Shown one piece after another: positions 41,174 through 50,636 of a DNA stretch of 64,000 nt. Below the pieces are notes generated by a model. It had not been told where the DNA came from. It saw nothing but the letters and a program-made list of their open reading frames with translations, and made no database searches. Source of the DNA: Paracoccus saliphilus. Lineage in GTDB: Bacteria; Pseudomonadota; Alphaproteobacteria; Rhodobacterales; Rhodobacteraceae. How positions within the stretch are numbered: the stretch's first letter is position 1; the number at the start of each line of letters is the position of its first letter. The stretch spans positions 62,001 through 126,000 of the forward strand of contig QKYL01000001.1 of the NCBI GenBank assembly GCA_003255745.1, read 5' to 3'. Both the position numbers and the translations under genes were made by a program.

Positions 41174-42493
41174 TTACTCCGCAGCGACTTGGGTTGTGGC
41201 AAGGACATCGCGGGCCGCGTTCAAGAGAATGCCGAAGCCGCGGCTCAACACGTCCTTGGGCGTCGTCAGGGGGGCCAGCACCTTCACGACCTGATCCTCG
41301 TTCCCCGAGGTTTCGATGATCAGCCCGTTGTGGAAGGCTTGCTTGCAGATGGCACCGGCCAGTTCGCCCGACCCGACATCCACCCCGCGCATCAGTCCGC
41401 GGCCCTTCAGCTGGGCCCCCGGCACCAGGGACGCCAGTTCCTTAAGGCGCGATTCGATCAACGACGCCTTGTCTGAAAGTTCCACCTCGAAGCCCTTGTC
41501 GGACCAGAATTTTTCAATCGCCACTCGGGCGGTGACAAAGGCGTGGGTGTTGCCCCTGAAGGTGCCGTTGTGTTCGGCCGGGCCAAAGACGTCATGCTGG
41601 GGCCGGACCAGGACCATTGCCAGGGGCAGGCCAAAGCCCGACACCGATTTGGCCATCGGAACAAGGTCGGGGATCACGCCCATGTCCTCGAACGAGAAGA
41701 ACCTGCCCGTCCGGCCACAGCCGGCCTGGATGTCGTCAAGGATCAGCAGCGCCCCATGGCGTTTGGCAATGTCCGCGATGGCGCGAACAAATTCGCTCGA
41801 TGCGGCGTTCAGCCCCCCTTCGCCCTGCACCGTTTCCAGCATGATCGCGGCCGGGGCGTCGATGCCGCCCGAATTGTCCGACAACATCTGGTCCAGCAAC
41901 GCGGCGCTGTCCAGGCCGTCCGCGTACCCGTCAAAGGGAACGCGGGTCACGCCCTGCGTTTCCATCCCGGCGCCGCCGCGGTGGTAGCCGTTGCCGGTCG
42001 CGGCCAGCGCCCCCATGGTCACGCCATGAAAGCCGTTAGTGAAGGCCACGACGTTGGTCCGCCCCGTCGATTTGCGCGCAATCTTCATTGCGGCCTCAAC
42101 GGCATTCGCACCGGTGGGTCCGGTGAACATAACTCGGTGATCCATGCCACGCGGGGCCAGGATGTGGCGTTCGAAGGCGTCGAGGAAGTCAGCCTTGGTG
42201 GTGGTATGCAGGTCCAGGCCGTGGGCAATGCCGTCATCCGCGATGTGGTCAATCAACGCGGCCTTCATGTCGGGATCATTGTGGCCATAGTTCAACGAGG
42301 AACAGCCGGCCAGGAAGTCGATATATTCGCGACCGTCGGCGGCCCGCATGATCGAGCCGCTGGCCGAGGCGAAGACGGTGGGGATACCCCGGCAATAGGA
42401 CCGCGCTTCGCTTTCGCGGCGCTGGAAGATGGCGGTGTCAATCGGGTTGGTGGTTTCCGTGGCGGATGAGGGCGTGTTCACGTCCTTGGGCAT
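41174..42493 (-). CDS. ectB: Diaminobutyrate--2-oxoglutarate transaminase
   Basis: EctB makes L-2,4-diaminobutyrate from aspartate semialdehyde using glutamate and PLP. The 439-residue class III aminotransferase has GCSSLNYGHNDPDMK, TGPTGANAVEAAMKIAR, the DDIQAGCGRTGRFFSFE strand and the PLP Lys in MAKSVSGFG. Start at 42493 (MPKDVNTPS) is set by an AAAGGA nine bases before; longer in-frame options lack support. Second gene of the operon. Confidence 0.95.
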   Translation of the reverse strand: MPKDVNTPSSATETTNPIDTAIFQRRESEARSYCRGIPTVFASASGSIMRAADGREYIDFLAGCSSLNYGHNDPDMKAALIDHIADDGIAHGLDLHTTTKADFLDAFERHILAPRGMDHRVMFTGPTGANAVEAAMKIARKSTGRTNVVAFTNGFHGVTMGALAATGNGYHRGGAGMETQGVTRVPFDGYADGLDSAALLDQMLSDNSGGIDAPAAIMLETVQGEGGLNAASSEFVRAIADIAKRHGALLILDDIQAGCGRTGRFFSFEDMGVIPDLVPMAKSVSGFGLPLAMVLVRPQHDVFGPAEHNGTFRGNTHAFVTARVAIEKFWSDKGFEVELSDKASLIESRLKELASLVPGAQLKGRGLMRGVDVGSGELAGAICKQAFHNGLIIETSGNEDQVVKVLAPLTTPKDVLSRGFGILLNAARDVLATTQVAAE

Positions 42494-42547
42494 GGGAAGT
42501 CCTTTCGCACGTCGTGCGTTCAAAGAATTATTTTGTCTGGCGAAGGA

Positions 42548-43084
42548 TCAGGCGGCTTGCGCGTGATCTTGCTGCCGGGGCAGGGTGATGGTGACCATAT
42601 GCTCGGTCGCGTGCTGCCCGTCGAAATGGCGGTCCCGCGTGTAATGCGGGTCGTCCCCGAGATCGCCGTCCAGGTTCCGGGCCAGGCTGCGGAACAGCGC
42701 CCAGGATGCGTCGTTGTCACGGGTGATGGTGGTATTAAGGTGGGTGACATCTTCGCAGATGTCCCGGTTCAGCAGGTTCATCAGCATCTTGCGGCCCAGT
42801 CCCAGGCCGCGCGCCTGCGGGCTGACGGCCACCTGCCAGATGAACAGCGCATTCTGGTTCGGGATCAGGTGGCCCGAGATCCAGCCGACGACCTCGCCCT
42901 CCATTTCGGCGATCACGCAGGTGTCGCGGAAATGGTCGGCCTGCACCAAATTGCAGTACATCGAATTCTCGTCCAGCGGCTTGCAGCTGCGCACCAGCTT
43001 CCAGATGGCGGCGCCATCGGTGGGCCGGGGCCGGCGCATGGTTGGCTGGCGAAGACGGTCGGTGTGCTGCAATTTGTCTGGCAT
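42548..43084 (-). CDS. ectA: L-2,4-diaminobutyrate acetyltransferase
   Basis: EctA acetylates diaminobutyrate with acetyl-CoA. The 178-residue GNAT protein starts with a variable leader, then RRPRPTDGAAIWKLVRSCKPLDENSMYCNLVQ (family hallmark), IWQVAVSPQARGLGLGRKML (CoA loop) and TTITRDNDASWALFRSLA. It opens the operon ectA-ectB-ectC-ask, divergent from ectR across 211 bp of regulatory DNA. Hydroxylase ectD is not adjacent. Confidence 0.95.
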   Translation of the reverse strand: MPDKLQHTDRLRQPTMRRPRPTDGAAIWKLVRSCKPLDENSMYCNLVQADHFRDTCVIAEMEGEVVGWISGHLIPNQNALFIWQVAVSPQARGLGLGRKMLMNLLNRDICEDVTHLNTTITRDNDASWALFRSLARNLDGDLGDDPHYTRDRHFDGQHATEHMVTITLPRQQDHAQAA

Positions 43085-43105
43085 GGGCTCCTGATCCTCA
43101 GTTGC

Positions 43106-43251
43106 TTCGACTGTCTAAGTATACCATCGGCATCGGAGGATCAACCCGTCTAAGCGGAAAGCCGCTCCGGGCAGGTTCCGCGGGGAAATCGGGCGCAAAT
43201 CCGCCGCCAATGCGCCGGCCGTTCGCCGGGCGGATTTTTCGGCTGTCTAAG
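43106..43251. promoter_or_regulatory. Repeated GTCTAAG motifs in the ectA-ectR control region
   Basis: TTCGACTGTCTAAG (43106-43119) recurs with a single change as TTCGGCTGTCTAAG (43238-43251), and a third GTCTAAG lies at 43148-43154. All are in the same direction between divergent ectA and ectR. They are good candidates for EctR binding sites or promoter-linked direct repeats. Confidence 0.5.
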
Positions 43252-43295
43252 GCCCTGCCATTGCCCGCGCGCCCCTGTTGGTGGCATGATGGAGT

Positions 43296-43799
43296 ATGAC
43301 ACAGGAAATTCCCGACCCGCGGACCGACGCCGCTCTGATCGCCCTGCGCCGCATCCTGCGGGCGACCGAGCATTACGAGCGCGACCTGGCGCAGGCTGTC
43401 CGCCTGACGCCCGCCAAGCTGCGGGTGCTGCAGATCCTGTCACTGCGTGACGGGCACCACGCCACCCCTACCCAGCTGGCCAGCCAGATGGGCGTCAGCC
43501 AGGCGACCGTCACGGCATTGGTGGACCAGCTGGACAAGTTGGGCATGACGCTGCGCCAGCGGTCAGTGACGGACCGGCGGCAGCTGCACGTGATCCTGAC
43601 CGATGCCGGGGCCGAGGCGCTGCGCAGCGCCCCGGACGCGCTGCAGCAGCAGTTCGTCACCGGCTTTCGGGCGCTTCACGATTGGGAACAGGCGATGCTG
43701 GTGGCTTCGCTGGAGCGCGTGGCCGCGATGCTGAACGCGCAGGGCATCGACGCCTCGCCGGTCCTGACGTTGGGGGACATTGGCCGCGGGCACAGCTGA
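43296..43799 (+). CDS. ectR: MarR-family regulator of the ectoine operon
   Basis: A 167-residue winged helix repressor of the MarR family: HYERDLAQAVRLTPAKLRVLQIL, then ATPTQLASQMGVSQATVTALVDQLDKLGM as the recognition helix region and DRRQLHVILTDAGAE as the wing. EctR-type regulators sit divergently next to ectABC(ask) and repress it at low osmolarity; the location here supports that call. Confidence 0.85.
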   Translation: MTQEIPDPRTDAALIALRRILRATEHYERDLAQAVRLTPAKLRVLQILSLRDGHHATPTQLASQMGVSQATVTALVDQLDKLGMTLRQRSVTDRRQLHVILTDAGAEALRSAPDALQQQFVTGFRALHDWEQAMLVASLERVAAMLNAQGIDASPVLTLGDIGRGHS

Positions 43800-43816
43800 G
43801 GGGCAAGTATAAAGAA

Positions 43817-43837
43817 ACGGGGCCCGGCGGGCCCCGT
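43817..43837. terminator. Bidirectional terminator between ectR and bioY
   Basis: A perfect 9-bp stem ACGGGGCCC / GGGCCCCGT with a 3-base loop. It follows the ectR stop and is close to the end of the convergent bioY gene. The T stretch is short (TTCGGGTTT). Confidence 0.7.
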
Positions 43838-43865
43838 TCGGGTTTAGCGGCGGTGACGGTGGCGG

Positions 43866-44411
43866 TCAGCGGCGCAGGCGGGCGGCAGCCTCCATCAGCA
43901 GCGCCCCCAGGGCGATCTTGACGATATCGCCCAGCAAGAACGGCGCAACGCCCACCGCAAGAAGGCTGTCCGAGGGCACGAAAGCCGACAGCCAGATCAG
44001 CCCAGGAACATAGATTGCAACCGTGCCGGCCAGCATCGCCAGCGCGCGAATGCCGAACCCGCCCCCCTGTGCCAGGCGTCCCGTCACAAGCATTGCCAGC
44101 GCCATCCCGATCAGGAAGCCGGTCGTCGGCCCTGCAAGATAAGCCAGACCGATGCCGCGTTCGGGCGAGCCTGCAAAGACCGGCAATCCGGCAAGTCCGG
44201 CGGCCAGGTAGGCGCCCATCGCCGCAAGGCCGAGACGCGGGCCCAGGCCGGCCGCGATGACCAGAACGGCAAGCGTCTGCAGCGTCATGGGCACGGGCCA
44301 GAAGGGCACCTGCACCTTCGCGCCAAGTGCGATCAGCGCGGCGGCGGCCAAGGTCAGGCCGGTTCGGAGGGCAAGGCTGTGGCGGGCGGACTGTTCCGAG
44401 GCAAGCAACAT
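43866..44411 (-). CDS. bioY: BioY biotin transporter (S component)
   Basis: BioY is the substrate-binding membrane subunit of biotin ECF transporters and can work alone in some alphaproteobacteria. The 181-residue product has about six membrane segments and family motifs KVQVPFWPVPMTLQTLAVL and GPRLGLAAMGAYLAAGLAGLPVFA, GPTTGFLIGMALA. bioM and bioN are not beside it. Start at 44411 after an AAAGGACAT is chosen by comparison with the family N terminus. Confidence 0.92.
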   Translation of the reverse strand: MLLASEQSARHSLALRTGLTLAAAALIALGAKVQVPFWPVPMTLQTLAVLVIAAGLGPRLGLAAMGAYLAAGLAGLPVFAGSPERGIGLAYLAGPTTGFLIGMALAMLVTGRLAQGGGFGIRALAMLAGTVAIYVPGLIWLSAFVPSDSLLAVGVAPFLLGDIVKIALGALLMEAAARLRR

Positions 44412-44814
44412 GGCATGTCCTTTCGTCTTGGTGGCGAATCGCGGGCAGCGTGACCGCAGTGACAGGCCATCACCCTGTGCCGAAGCGCACAGGCTGCACA
44501 AGGCCCGCCCGGCCCAAGGCGCAAGGTCGTCGCGTGGACCGTAGGCGCGCGTCCTGCGACCAGCGGTCGCAGGCAGTTTGATCAGGGCTCTGCTTCATCT
44601 GGGGCATCGGAACCCGCCTCTCCGCGTCCCTCACTCCTTTACAGGGCATCCGGCAAAGGCTGGCCTCCGCCCGCCTGCCCAAGCGGCAAATCGGGAGAAA
44701 GGCAGTCTTTTTTACATCCGCCCTATGCGATTCCCTCTGCAGCCCGTCTGTTTTCCGCCCGGAAAGGATGCTAGAGCGTGCGCCGACTGCATGCCGCGAT
44801 GGGGGGTTCGAGAC
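44412..44814. other. 403-bp intergenic region between bioY and mrpA
   Basis: No gene is supported here. It must hold the divergent promoters of bioY and the mrp operon. A perfect 9-bp inverted repeat (CCTGCGACC / GGTCGCAGG, 44553-44573) is the only distinct structure; it could be an operator or a leader hairpin. A typical BioR box was not found by eye. Confidence 0.4.
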
Positions 44815-47103
44815 ATGGCTGACGACTATCCCAAGGTGGATCGCGTGATGGGCGGGCCGGCAGGCTGGATCTCGATTGCGGTCCCGGCGGTGCTGTTTTT
44901 GTACTTCATCGGCCTTCTGCCCCAGATCGTCGATGCCCCTCAGGTGCGCGGCATCGACTGGGTTCCGTCGCTGGACATCAGGCTGTCCGTGCTGCTGGAC
45001 GGGCTCAGCATGACATTCGCCCTGCTGATCACCGGCATCGGGACGGCCGTCACGCTCTATTCTGCGCGCTATCTGGGACAGCACCCGGACTATCCGCGCT
45101 TTGTCTGCTATCTGCTGATGTTCATGGTGGGGATGCTGGGCCTGGTCCTGGCCGACAACCTGATCGCGCTGTTCGTCTTCTGGGAAATCACCACGATCTC
45201 GTCCTACCTGCTGATCGGCTTTCACGCCAACAGCGCCAAGTCCCGCCGATCCGCGCTGCAGGCGCTGCTGGTCACCGGTACGGGCGGCTTGGCGATGCTG
45301 GGCGGCATGATCATCCTGGGCACGGTTACTGGCACGTTCGAACTGTCGCAGATTTTGACGATGGGCGACATGATCCGCGCGCATCCCTGGTACATGGGCA
45401 TCATGCTGCTGTTCCTGGCCGGCGCCTTCACCAAGTCGGCGCAGGTGCCGTTCCATTTCTGGCTGCCCAATGCCATGGCCGCGCCGACGCCGGTTTCGGC
45501 CTATCTGCACAGCGCCACGATGGTGAAGGCGGGCGTCTTCCTGATGGCCCGGATGAACCCGGCCCTGGGAGAGACCAGCGCCTGGTTCTGGATCCTGACG
45601 CTGTTCGGCGGGGTGACGGCGGTCTTCGCCTCGGTCATGGCGCTGCGCCAGACCGACATCAAGCAGGTGCTGGCCTATACAACGCTGATGGCGCTTGGCA
45701 CGCTGACCATGTTCATCGGTGCGGGCACCCATTACGCCATCGTCGCCGCCATGCTGTTCCTGGTCGTGCATTCGCTTTACAAGGCCGCCTTGTTCCTGAT
45801 GATCGGGATCGTCGACCATGAAACCGGCACCCGCGACGCCACCGTGCTGCGGGGCCTGTCCAAGGCCATGCCGCTGACCGGCCTGGCCGCGGCGCTGGCC
45901 GCGATCAGCATGGCCGGCATCCCCCCGATGGTCGGCTTCATCGGCAAGGAATTCATGTACAAGGCCGGCCTTGGCCTTGAAGGTTTCGGCGCCATCTGGG
46001 TAACGGCGATGATTTTCGCAGCCTCGGTCATGATGTTCGTCGTGGGGGGCATCGTGGCGCTGAAGCCGTTCCGGGGCGATCTGGCACCCACTCCGCAACG
46101 GCCGCACGAAGGTCCCTGGCCGATGCTGGCCGGGCCGCTGGTCCTTGGGGCGCTGTCGCTGATCTTCGGCCTGCTGCCGGGCATTCTGGAACATTACATC
46201 GTCGGCCCCGCGACCCGCGCCGTGTCGGGCAGTGACCACGAGGTGCACCTGTACCTTTGGGGCGGCGTCAACATGGCGCTGATCCTGTCGCTGCTGACCT
46301 TCCTGGCCGGCTGGCTGATGTATCGCAAGCACGAGGCGATCCGCGCCCGCCTGACCGCCTTCGAGGCGCGCAGCCCCATCGACTTCGACGCGGGCTGGGA
46401 CCGGCTTTTGGACGGCTTCAAGGGCTTTGCCGCCTGGCAGGCCGCGCTGATCCAGAACGGCAGCCTGCAACGCTACATGTCGGTGACCTTCCTGACCTTC
46501 GTCGTGCTGGTGGGTCTCACCTATGTGCTGCAGGGCGCCTTCGTGACCGGCATCGCCTTTTCGACCGACAGCATCCACCCGATCCAGTGGACGGTGCTGG
46601 CGCTGATCTGCGCGGGTTCGATGCTGGTGGTGTGGACCCACAGCCGCATGACAGCCGTCGCCGCGATGGGCGTGGTCGGCATCGGCGTCGCGTTGATCTT
46701 CATCATGTTCAGCGCGCCGGATGTGGCGATCACGCAGCTGCTGGTCGAGGTTCTGGTCGTCGTTCTGGTCAGCGTCGTGATGCTGCGGCTGCCCTATCTG
46801 CCGCGCCGCTCGCGGGCTTCGTTCCGTCCCGGCCATGCGCTGATCGCGGCGGGCAGCGGGGTTGTCATGACCTTTCTGGCGGTCTCGATCATGGCGGGCG
46901 ACCTGGACCGCCGCCTGACGACCTATTTCGAGGCGGTCTCCTATCCCGAGGCGCATGGGCGCAACATCGTGAACGTCATCCTGGTCGACTTCCGCGCCCT
47001 GGACACCTTCGGAGAGATCACCGTGGTGGTCATGGCCGCCATCGCCGCCTTCGCGCTGCTGCGCGGAGCAGGCCCCGCCCGGCGCGACAAGGAGGAGATG
47101 TAA
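44815..47103 (+). CDS. mrpA: Na+/H+ antiporter subunit A
   Basis: MrpA is the large proton-path subunit of the multisubunit cation/proton antiporter, homologous to NuoL. The 762-residue product has many membrane segments, the [17 protein letters not shown] and [28 protein letters not shown] motifs of the NuoL/M/N family, a MnhA C-terminal region and at the end a domain ([24 protein letters not shown]) like MbhE. The start at 44815 follows weak ribosome signals; upstream frame is unlikely. First of seven genes ending at 50521. Confidence 0.93.
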   Translation: MADDYPKVDRVMGGPAGWISIAVPAVLFLYFIGLLPQIVDAPQVRGIDWVPSLDIRLSVLLDGLSMTFALLITGIGTAVTLYSARYLGQHPDYPRFVCYLLMFMVGMLGLVLADNLIALFVFWEITTISSYLLIGFHANSAKSRRSALQALLVTGTGGLAMLGGMIILGTVTGTFELSQILTMGDMIRAHPWYMGIMLLFLAGAFTKSAQVPFHFWLPNAMAAPTPVSAYLHSATMVKAGVFLMARMNPALGETSAWFWILTLFGGVTAVFASVMALRQTDIKQVLAYTTLMALGTLTMFIGAGTHYAIVAAMLFLVVHSLYKAALFLMIGIVDHETGTRDATVLRGLSKAMPLTGLAAALAAISMAGIPPMVGFIGKEFMYKAGLGLEGFGAIWVTAMIFAASVMMFVVGGIVALKPFRGDLAPTPQRPHEGPWPMLAGPLVLGALSLIFGLLPGILEHYIVGPATRAVSGSDHEVHLYLWGGVNMALILSLLTFLAGWLMYRKHEAIRARLTAFEARSPIDFDAGWDRLLDGFKGFAAWQAALIQNGSLQRYMSVTFLTFVVLVGLTYVLQGAFVTGIAFSTDSIHPIQWTVLALICAGSMLVVWTHSRMTAVAAMGVVGIGVALIFIMFSAPDVAITQLLVEVLVVVLVSVVMLRLPYLPRRSRASFRPGHALIAAGSGVVMTFLAVSIMAGDLDRRLTTYFEAVSYPEAHGRNIVNVILVDFRALDTFGEITVVVMAAIAAFALLRGAGPARRDKEEM

Positions 47104-47104
47104 G

Positions 47105-47524
47105 ATGCAGTCGCTGATCCTGACCACCGCCACGCGCCTGCTGGTGGCCCTGCTGCTGGTCTTCTCGGTCTATGCGCTGCTGCGCGGGCACAACCTGCCG
47201 GGCGGCGGCTTCATCGGCGGGCTGATCGGGGCGACCGCCTTCATCCTCTATACCATCGCCACCTCGGTGCGCGAGGCGCAGGCGGCCCTGCGCGTGGATC
47301 CGGCCAATGTGGCCATGCTGGGCGTCGGGGTGGCGGGCCTTGCGGGCCTTGCCTCGGGCTTCGTCAATGAGCCCTTCCTGACCGGCCAGTGGCTTTTCCT
47401 GTTTGCCGAGGACGGCGGCAAGGGTCTGCCGCTGTCCACGGTGCTGATGTTCGATATCGGAGTGTACATGGCTGTCTTCGGCGGAATCCTGACCCTCGTC
47501 TTTGCGCTGGAACAGGAGATCTGA
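47105..47524 (+). CDS. mrpB: Na+/H+ antiporter subunit B
   Basis: A 139-residue membrane protein with the MnhB domain: [44 protein letters not shown]. Its gene starts one base after the mrpA stop. It forms part of the sodium-exporting complex. The presence of a separate B gene shows the group 1-like layout with seven genes. Confidence 0.93.
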   Translation: MQSLILTTATRLLVALLLVFSVYALLRGHNLPGGGFIGGLIGATAFILYTIATSVREAQAALRVDPANVAMLGVGVAGLAGLASGFVNEPFLTGQWLFLFAEDGGKGLPLSTVLMFDIGVYMAVFGGILTLVFALEQEI

Positions 47525-47526
47525 GG

Positions 47527-47901
47527 ATGGAGTTGCTGCTTGCTATCACCATCGGGGTGCTGGTTGCCGCATCCGTATATCTGATGCTGGACCGTAACGT
47601 GCTGCGTTTCGTCTTTGGTCTGGTGCTGCTGTCGAATGCTGTGAACCTGCTGATCTTTGGCTCTGGGCGCCTGACCGCCGGGGCGCCGCCGCTGATCGAC
47701 GAGGGGGCGTATGCGCCCACCGGCCTGGTGGCGAACGCGCTGCCGCAGGCGTTGGTGCTGACCGCCATCGTTATCGGCTTCGGACTTCTGGCCTTTGCGC
47801 TGGCGCTGGTCTATCGCACCTACATGACGCTTGGCACCGTCAATACCGATGAAATGCGGGTGGCAGAACCGGTGGCGGACGCCAAGGAGGCCGGCCAATG
47901 A
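47527..47901 (+). CDS. mrpC: Na+/H+ antiporter subunit C
   Basis: A 124-residue NuoK-like membrane subunit with three membrane segments. The motif VFGLVLLSNAVNLLIFGSG and the NALPQALVLTAIVIGFG segment are typical of MnhC. It overlaps mrpD by four bases. Confidence 0.93.
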   Translation: MELLLAITIGVLVAASVYLMLDRNVLRFVFGLVLLSNAVNLLIFGSGRLTAGAPPLIDEGAYAPTGLVANALPQALVLTAIVIGFGLLAFALALVYRTYMTLGTVNTDEMRVAEPVADAKEAGQ

Positions 47902-49397
47902 GCTGGCTTCCGGTCTATCCCCTCATCATTCCGGTGATGACGGCGGTTCTGTCCTATCTGTTCCGCAACTCGCCTGCCGGACGTTGGATTTCGGTCGTGG
48001 GCACCGTGGCGCTGCTGCTGGCCAGCAGCATGCTCATGTCCGAGGTGCTGGAGGAGGGTGTCGTCGTCGCCCAGATGTCGAACTGGGCCGCGCCCTTCGG
48101 CATCACCTTGGCGGCCGACCTTCTGGGTGGTGTGATGGTGGTCATCACCGCCATCACCGGCCTTGCCACCGTGATCTACTCCCTGTCCGAGATCCCTGCG
48201 CGGCTGGAACGGCTTGGATTTCACGCGCTGCTGCAGACCCTGCTGTTCGGTGTCTGCGGTGCCTTTCTGACGGGCGATCTGTTCAACCTCTATGTCTGGT
48301 TCGAGGTCATGCTGATCTCCAGCTTCGGGCTTCTGGTGCTGGGCGGCTCGCGCGAGCAACTGGACGGCGGGATCAAGTATGTCACGCTGAACCTGGTTTC
48401 GACCATCATGTTCCTGTCCGGGATCGCGCTGCTTTACGGCGTGACCGGAACGCTGAACATGGCCGACCTGCACCTGGCGGTGCGCGAGGTCGAGGATACC
48501 GGCCTGCTGACCACCATCGCGATCATGTTCCTAGTGGCCTTCGGGGTAAAGGCGGCGCTGTTTCCGCTGTTCTTCTGGCTGCCGGCCTCGTATCACACGC
48601 CGCCGGTGGCGGTGTCGGCGATTTTTGCCGGTCTGCTAACCAAGGTCGGGGTCTATGCGCTGATCCGCACCTTTACGCTGATCTTCGACCAGGATGTCGG
48701 CTATACCCACACGATCATGCTGTGGATGGCCGTGATCACCATGGTGACGGGTGTTCTGGGTGCGGCCGCGATGAACGACTTCCGCCGCATCCTGTCATTC
48801 CACATCATCAGCCAGATCGGCTACATGGTGCTGGGACTGGCGCTTTATACGCCGCTTGGCCTGATGGGCGCGGTCTTCTACCTGGTGCACCACATCATCG
48901 TGAAGGCGAACCTGTTCTTTGTTGCGGGCGTCGCCAAGCGCATCGCCGGATCGACGGACCTGTCGCGGATTGGGGGGCTTTACGCCCATGCGCCGCTGCT
49001 GGCCTTCCTGTTCCTGATTCCGGCCTTTTCGCTGGCGGGGTTCCCGCCGCTGTCGGGCTTCTGGGCCAAGTATGTCGTCGTGAAGGCGGCCTTGGACCTG
49101 GAAATGTGGGTCGTCGCTGCCCTTTCGCTGGCGGTCGGTCTGCTGACCATCTTCTCGATGACCAAGATCTGGGGCGCGGCCTTTTGGCCTGACCATCCTG
49201 ACGGCATCAAGCCGCGGCTGTCCAGCCTGCCCATCGGCGACCGGGTGGCGCTGATGCTGCCCATCGTGGCGCTGGCTGCGCTGACCTGCATCATCGGCCT
49301 CTTCCCCGAGCCGTTCGTGCAGTTCGCCGAACGCGCGGCCCAGCAACTGCTGGACCCGACCGATTATGTCACGACCGTCCTGGGGGTGCGGCCATGA
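47898..49397 (+). CDS. mrpD: Na+/H+ antiporter subunit D
   Basis: A 499-residue NuoN-like subunit with about 14 membrane segments: WFEVMLISSFGLLVLGG with a key Glu, FFWLPASYHTPPVAVSAIFAGLLTKVGVYAL, HIISQIGYMVLGLAL. It is the second antiporter-like subunit and it pairs with MrpA. Four-base overlaps with mrpC and mrpE show tight coupling. Confidence 0.94.
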   Translation: MSWLPVYPLIIPVMTAVLSYLFRNSPAGRWISVVGTVALLLASSMLMSEVLEEGVVVAQMSNWAAPFGITLAADLLGGVMVVITAITGLATVIYSLSEIPARLERLGFHALLQTLLFGVCGAFLTGDLFNLYVWFEVMLISSFGLLVLGGSREQLDGGIKYVTLNLVSTIMFLSGIALLYGVTGTLNMADLHLAVREVEDTGLLTTIAIMFLVAFGVKAALFPLFFWLPASYHTPPVAVSAIFAGLLTKVGVYALIRTFTLIFDQDVGYTHTIMLWMAVITMVTGVLGAAAMNDFRRILSFHIISQIGYMVLGLALYTPLGLMGAVFYLVHHIIVKANLFFVAGVAKRIAGSTDLSRIGGLYAHAPLLAFLFLIPAFSLAGFPPLSGFWAKYVVVKAALDLEMWVVAALSLAVGLLTIFSMTKIWGAAFWPDHPDGIKPRLSSLPIGDRVALMLPIVALAALTCIIGLFPEPFVQFAERAAQQLLDPTDYVTTVLGVRP

Positions 49398-49870
49398 ACC
49401 TCGTCGCCATCAACATGCTGCTGGCCCTGGCTTGGGTGGCCTTGACAGGCGGGCTGACTCTGGGCGGGCTGATCACCGGCTTCTTCATCGGCCTTGCCGC
49501 GATGTGGCTGGTCCGGCCGCTGTTTCCCGACACTGGCGGCTATTTCATGAGGCTCTACTACTGGCTGCGGCTGATCGTGATGTTCGTCTATGAACTGATC
49601 GTCAGCTCGTTCTCGGTGCTGCGGGATGTGCTGACGCCGGGGCAGAGTTCTAATCCGGCGCTGATCGCGGTGCCGCTGAACGTGACGACCGACCTGCAGA
49701 TCACCCTGCTGGCCAATTTCATCTCGTTGACGCCCGGCACTCTTAGCCTGGATGTATCGGATGATCGCAAGACGCTGTATATTCACGCCATGTTCGGAGA
49801 CGATCCCGAGGCGATCCGAGAGCAGATCCGCGACCGGTTCGAGGTCTGGGTGCGCGAGGCGACGGAGTAG
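49394..49870 (+). CDS. mrpE: Na+/H+ antiporter subunit E
   Basis: A 158-residue MnhE protein with two to three membrane segments at the front and a soluble end: YYWLRLIVMFVYELIVSSFSVLRDVLTP, then FISLTPGTLSLDVSDDRKTLYIHAM. It belongs to the complex; its role is assembly or structure. Confidence 0.92.
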   Translation: MNLVAINMLLALAWVALTGGLTLGGLITGFFIGLAAMWLVRPLFPDTGGYFMRLYYWLRLIVMFVYELIVSSFSVLRDVLTPGQSSNPALIAVPLNVTTDLQITLLANFISLTPGTLSLDVSDDRKTLYIHAMFGDDPEAIREQIRDRFEVWVREATE

Positions 49871-49874
49871 AGCC

Positions 49875-50165
49875 ATGAACCTTCTGGAAAACGCAGTTCT
49901 TTTCGCCTTGGCGTTGGTGATTCTGGGCGTGGCGCTGGCCGCGATCCGGCTGGTCAAAGGCCCCACGCTTGCCGACCGCATTGTCGCCTTGGACATGATG
50001 ACAGTGCAACTGGTGGCTTTTGGCGGCCTGGCTGCCCTGCAAGCCGGCAGCGCAGCGTTTCTGGACGTTGCGGTTGTTCTGGCGCTGGTCGGCTTTCTGG
50101 CCACCGTGTGCCTGGCCCGGTATCTGGAACGGCGCATCTTGTTGAAGGCGGAGGAACTGGCATGA
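49875..50165 (+). CDS. mrpF: Na+/H+ antiporter subunit F
   Basis: A 96-residue membrane protein with three segments and the KGPTLADRIVALDMMT motif of MnhF. Start ATG 49875 with GAGTAGAGCC upstream. It overlaps mrpG by four bases. Confidence 0.92.
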   Translation: MNLLENAVLFALALVILGVALAAIRLVKGPTLADRIVALDMMTVQLVAFGGLAALQAGSAAFLDVAVVLALVGFLATVCLARYLERRILLKAEELA

Positions 50166-50521
50166 TCACCGAGATTGTTGTCGCCATTCTGGTCGTCTCG
50201 GGCGGGGTTTTCTGCTTTGCCGCGGGTCTGGGCGTGCTGCGCCTGCCCGATCTTCTGATCCGCATGCATGCCTCGACCAAGGCGGGCACCTTGGGGTCGG
50301 GCCTGATCCTTGTGGCCGTCGCTGTGGCATTTGCCGAAAGCACGGTGATCGCCCGTGCGGTCGCGGCGATCCTTTTCCTGCTGCTGACCGCCCCGGTTGC
50401 GGCCCATCTGATCGGTCGGGCGGCCTTTCGGACCGGCGTGCCGATGGTGGACCGGACCCGCTGCGAACCAGGCGTGGCCGAGGCCTTGCGATCGCGCACC
50501 CCGGAAAAGGCGCCGGAATAG
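50162..50521 (+). CDS. mrpG: Na+/H+ antiporter subunit G
   Basis: A 119-residue membrane protein of the MnhG/YufB family: VLRLPDLLIRMHASTKAGTLGSGLILVAVA is the family core. It ends the seven-gene operon; 115 bp then separate it from the RNase D gene. Confidence 0.92.
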   Translation: MITEIVVAILVVSGGVFCFAAGLGVLRLPDLLIRMHASTKAGTLGSGLILVAVAVAFAESTVIARAVAAILFLLLTAPVAAHLIGRAAFRTGVPMVDRTRCEPGVAEALRSRTPEKAPE

Positions 50522-50636
50522 CCCCTTCAGGCCAGCACGTCGCAGGGCGCGGGCTGCGAACAGGGCTTTCCAAAGCATCAACATCCGCGTAAATCACTTC
50601 GATTGGCGGACGAACCGCCCGATCCGAAAGAGCTGA

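Noticed and set aside
44553-44573. 9-bp inverted repeat upstream of mrpA as an intrinsic terminator
   Set aside because: No T tract follows and no gene ends nearby on either strand, so it is kept only as a possible operator or leader hairpin.
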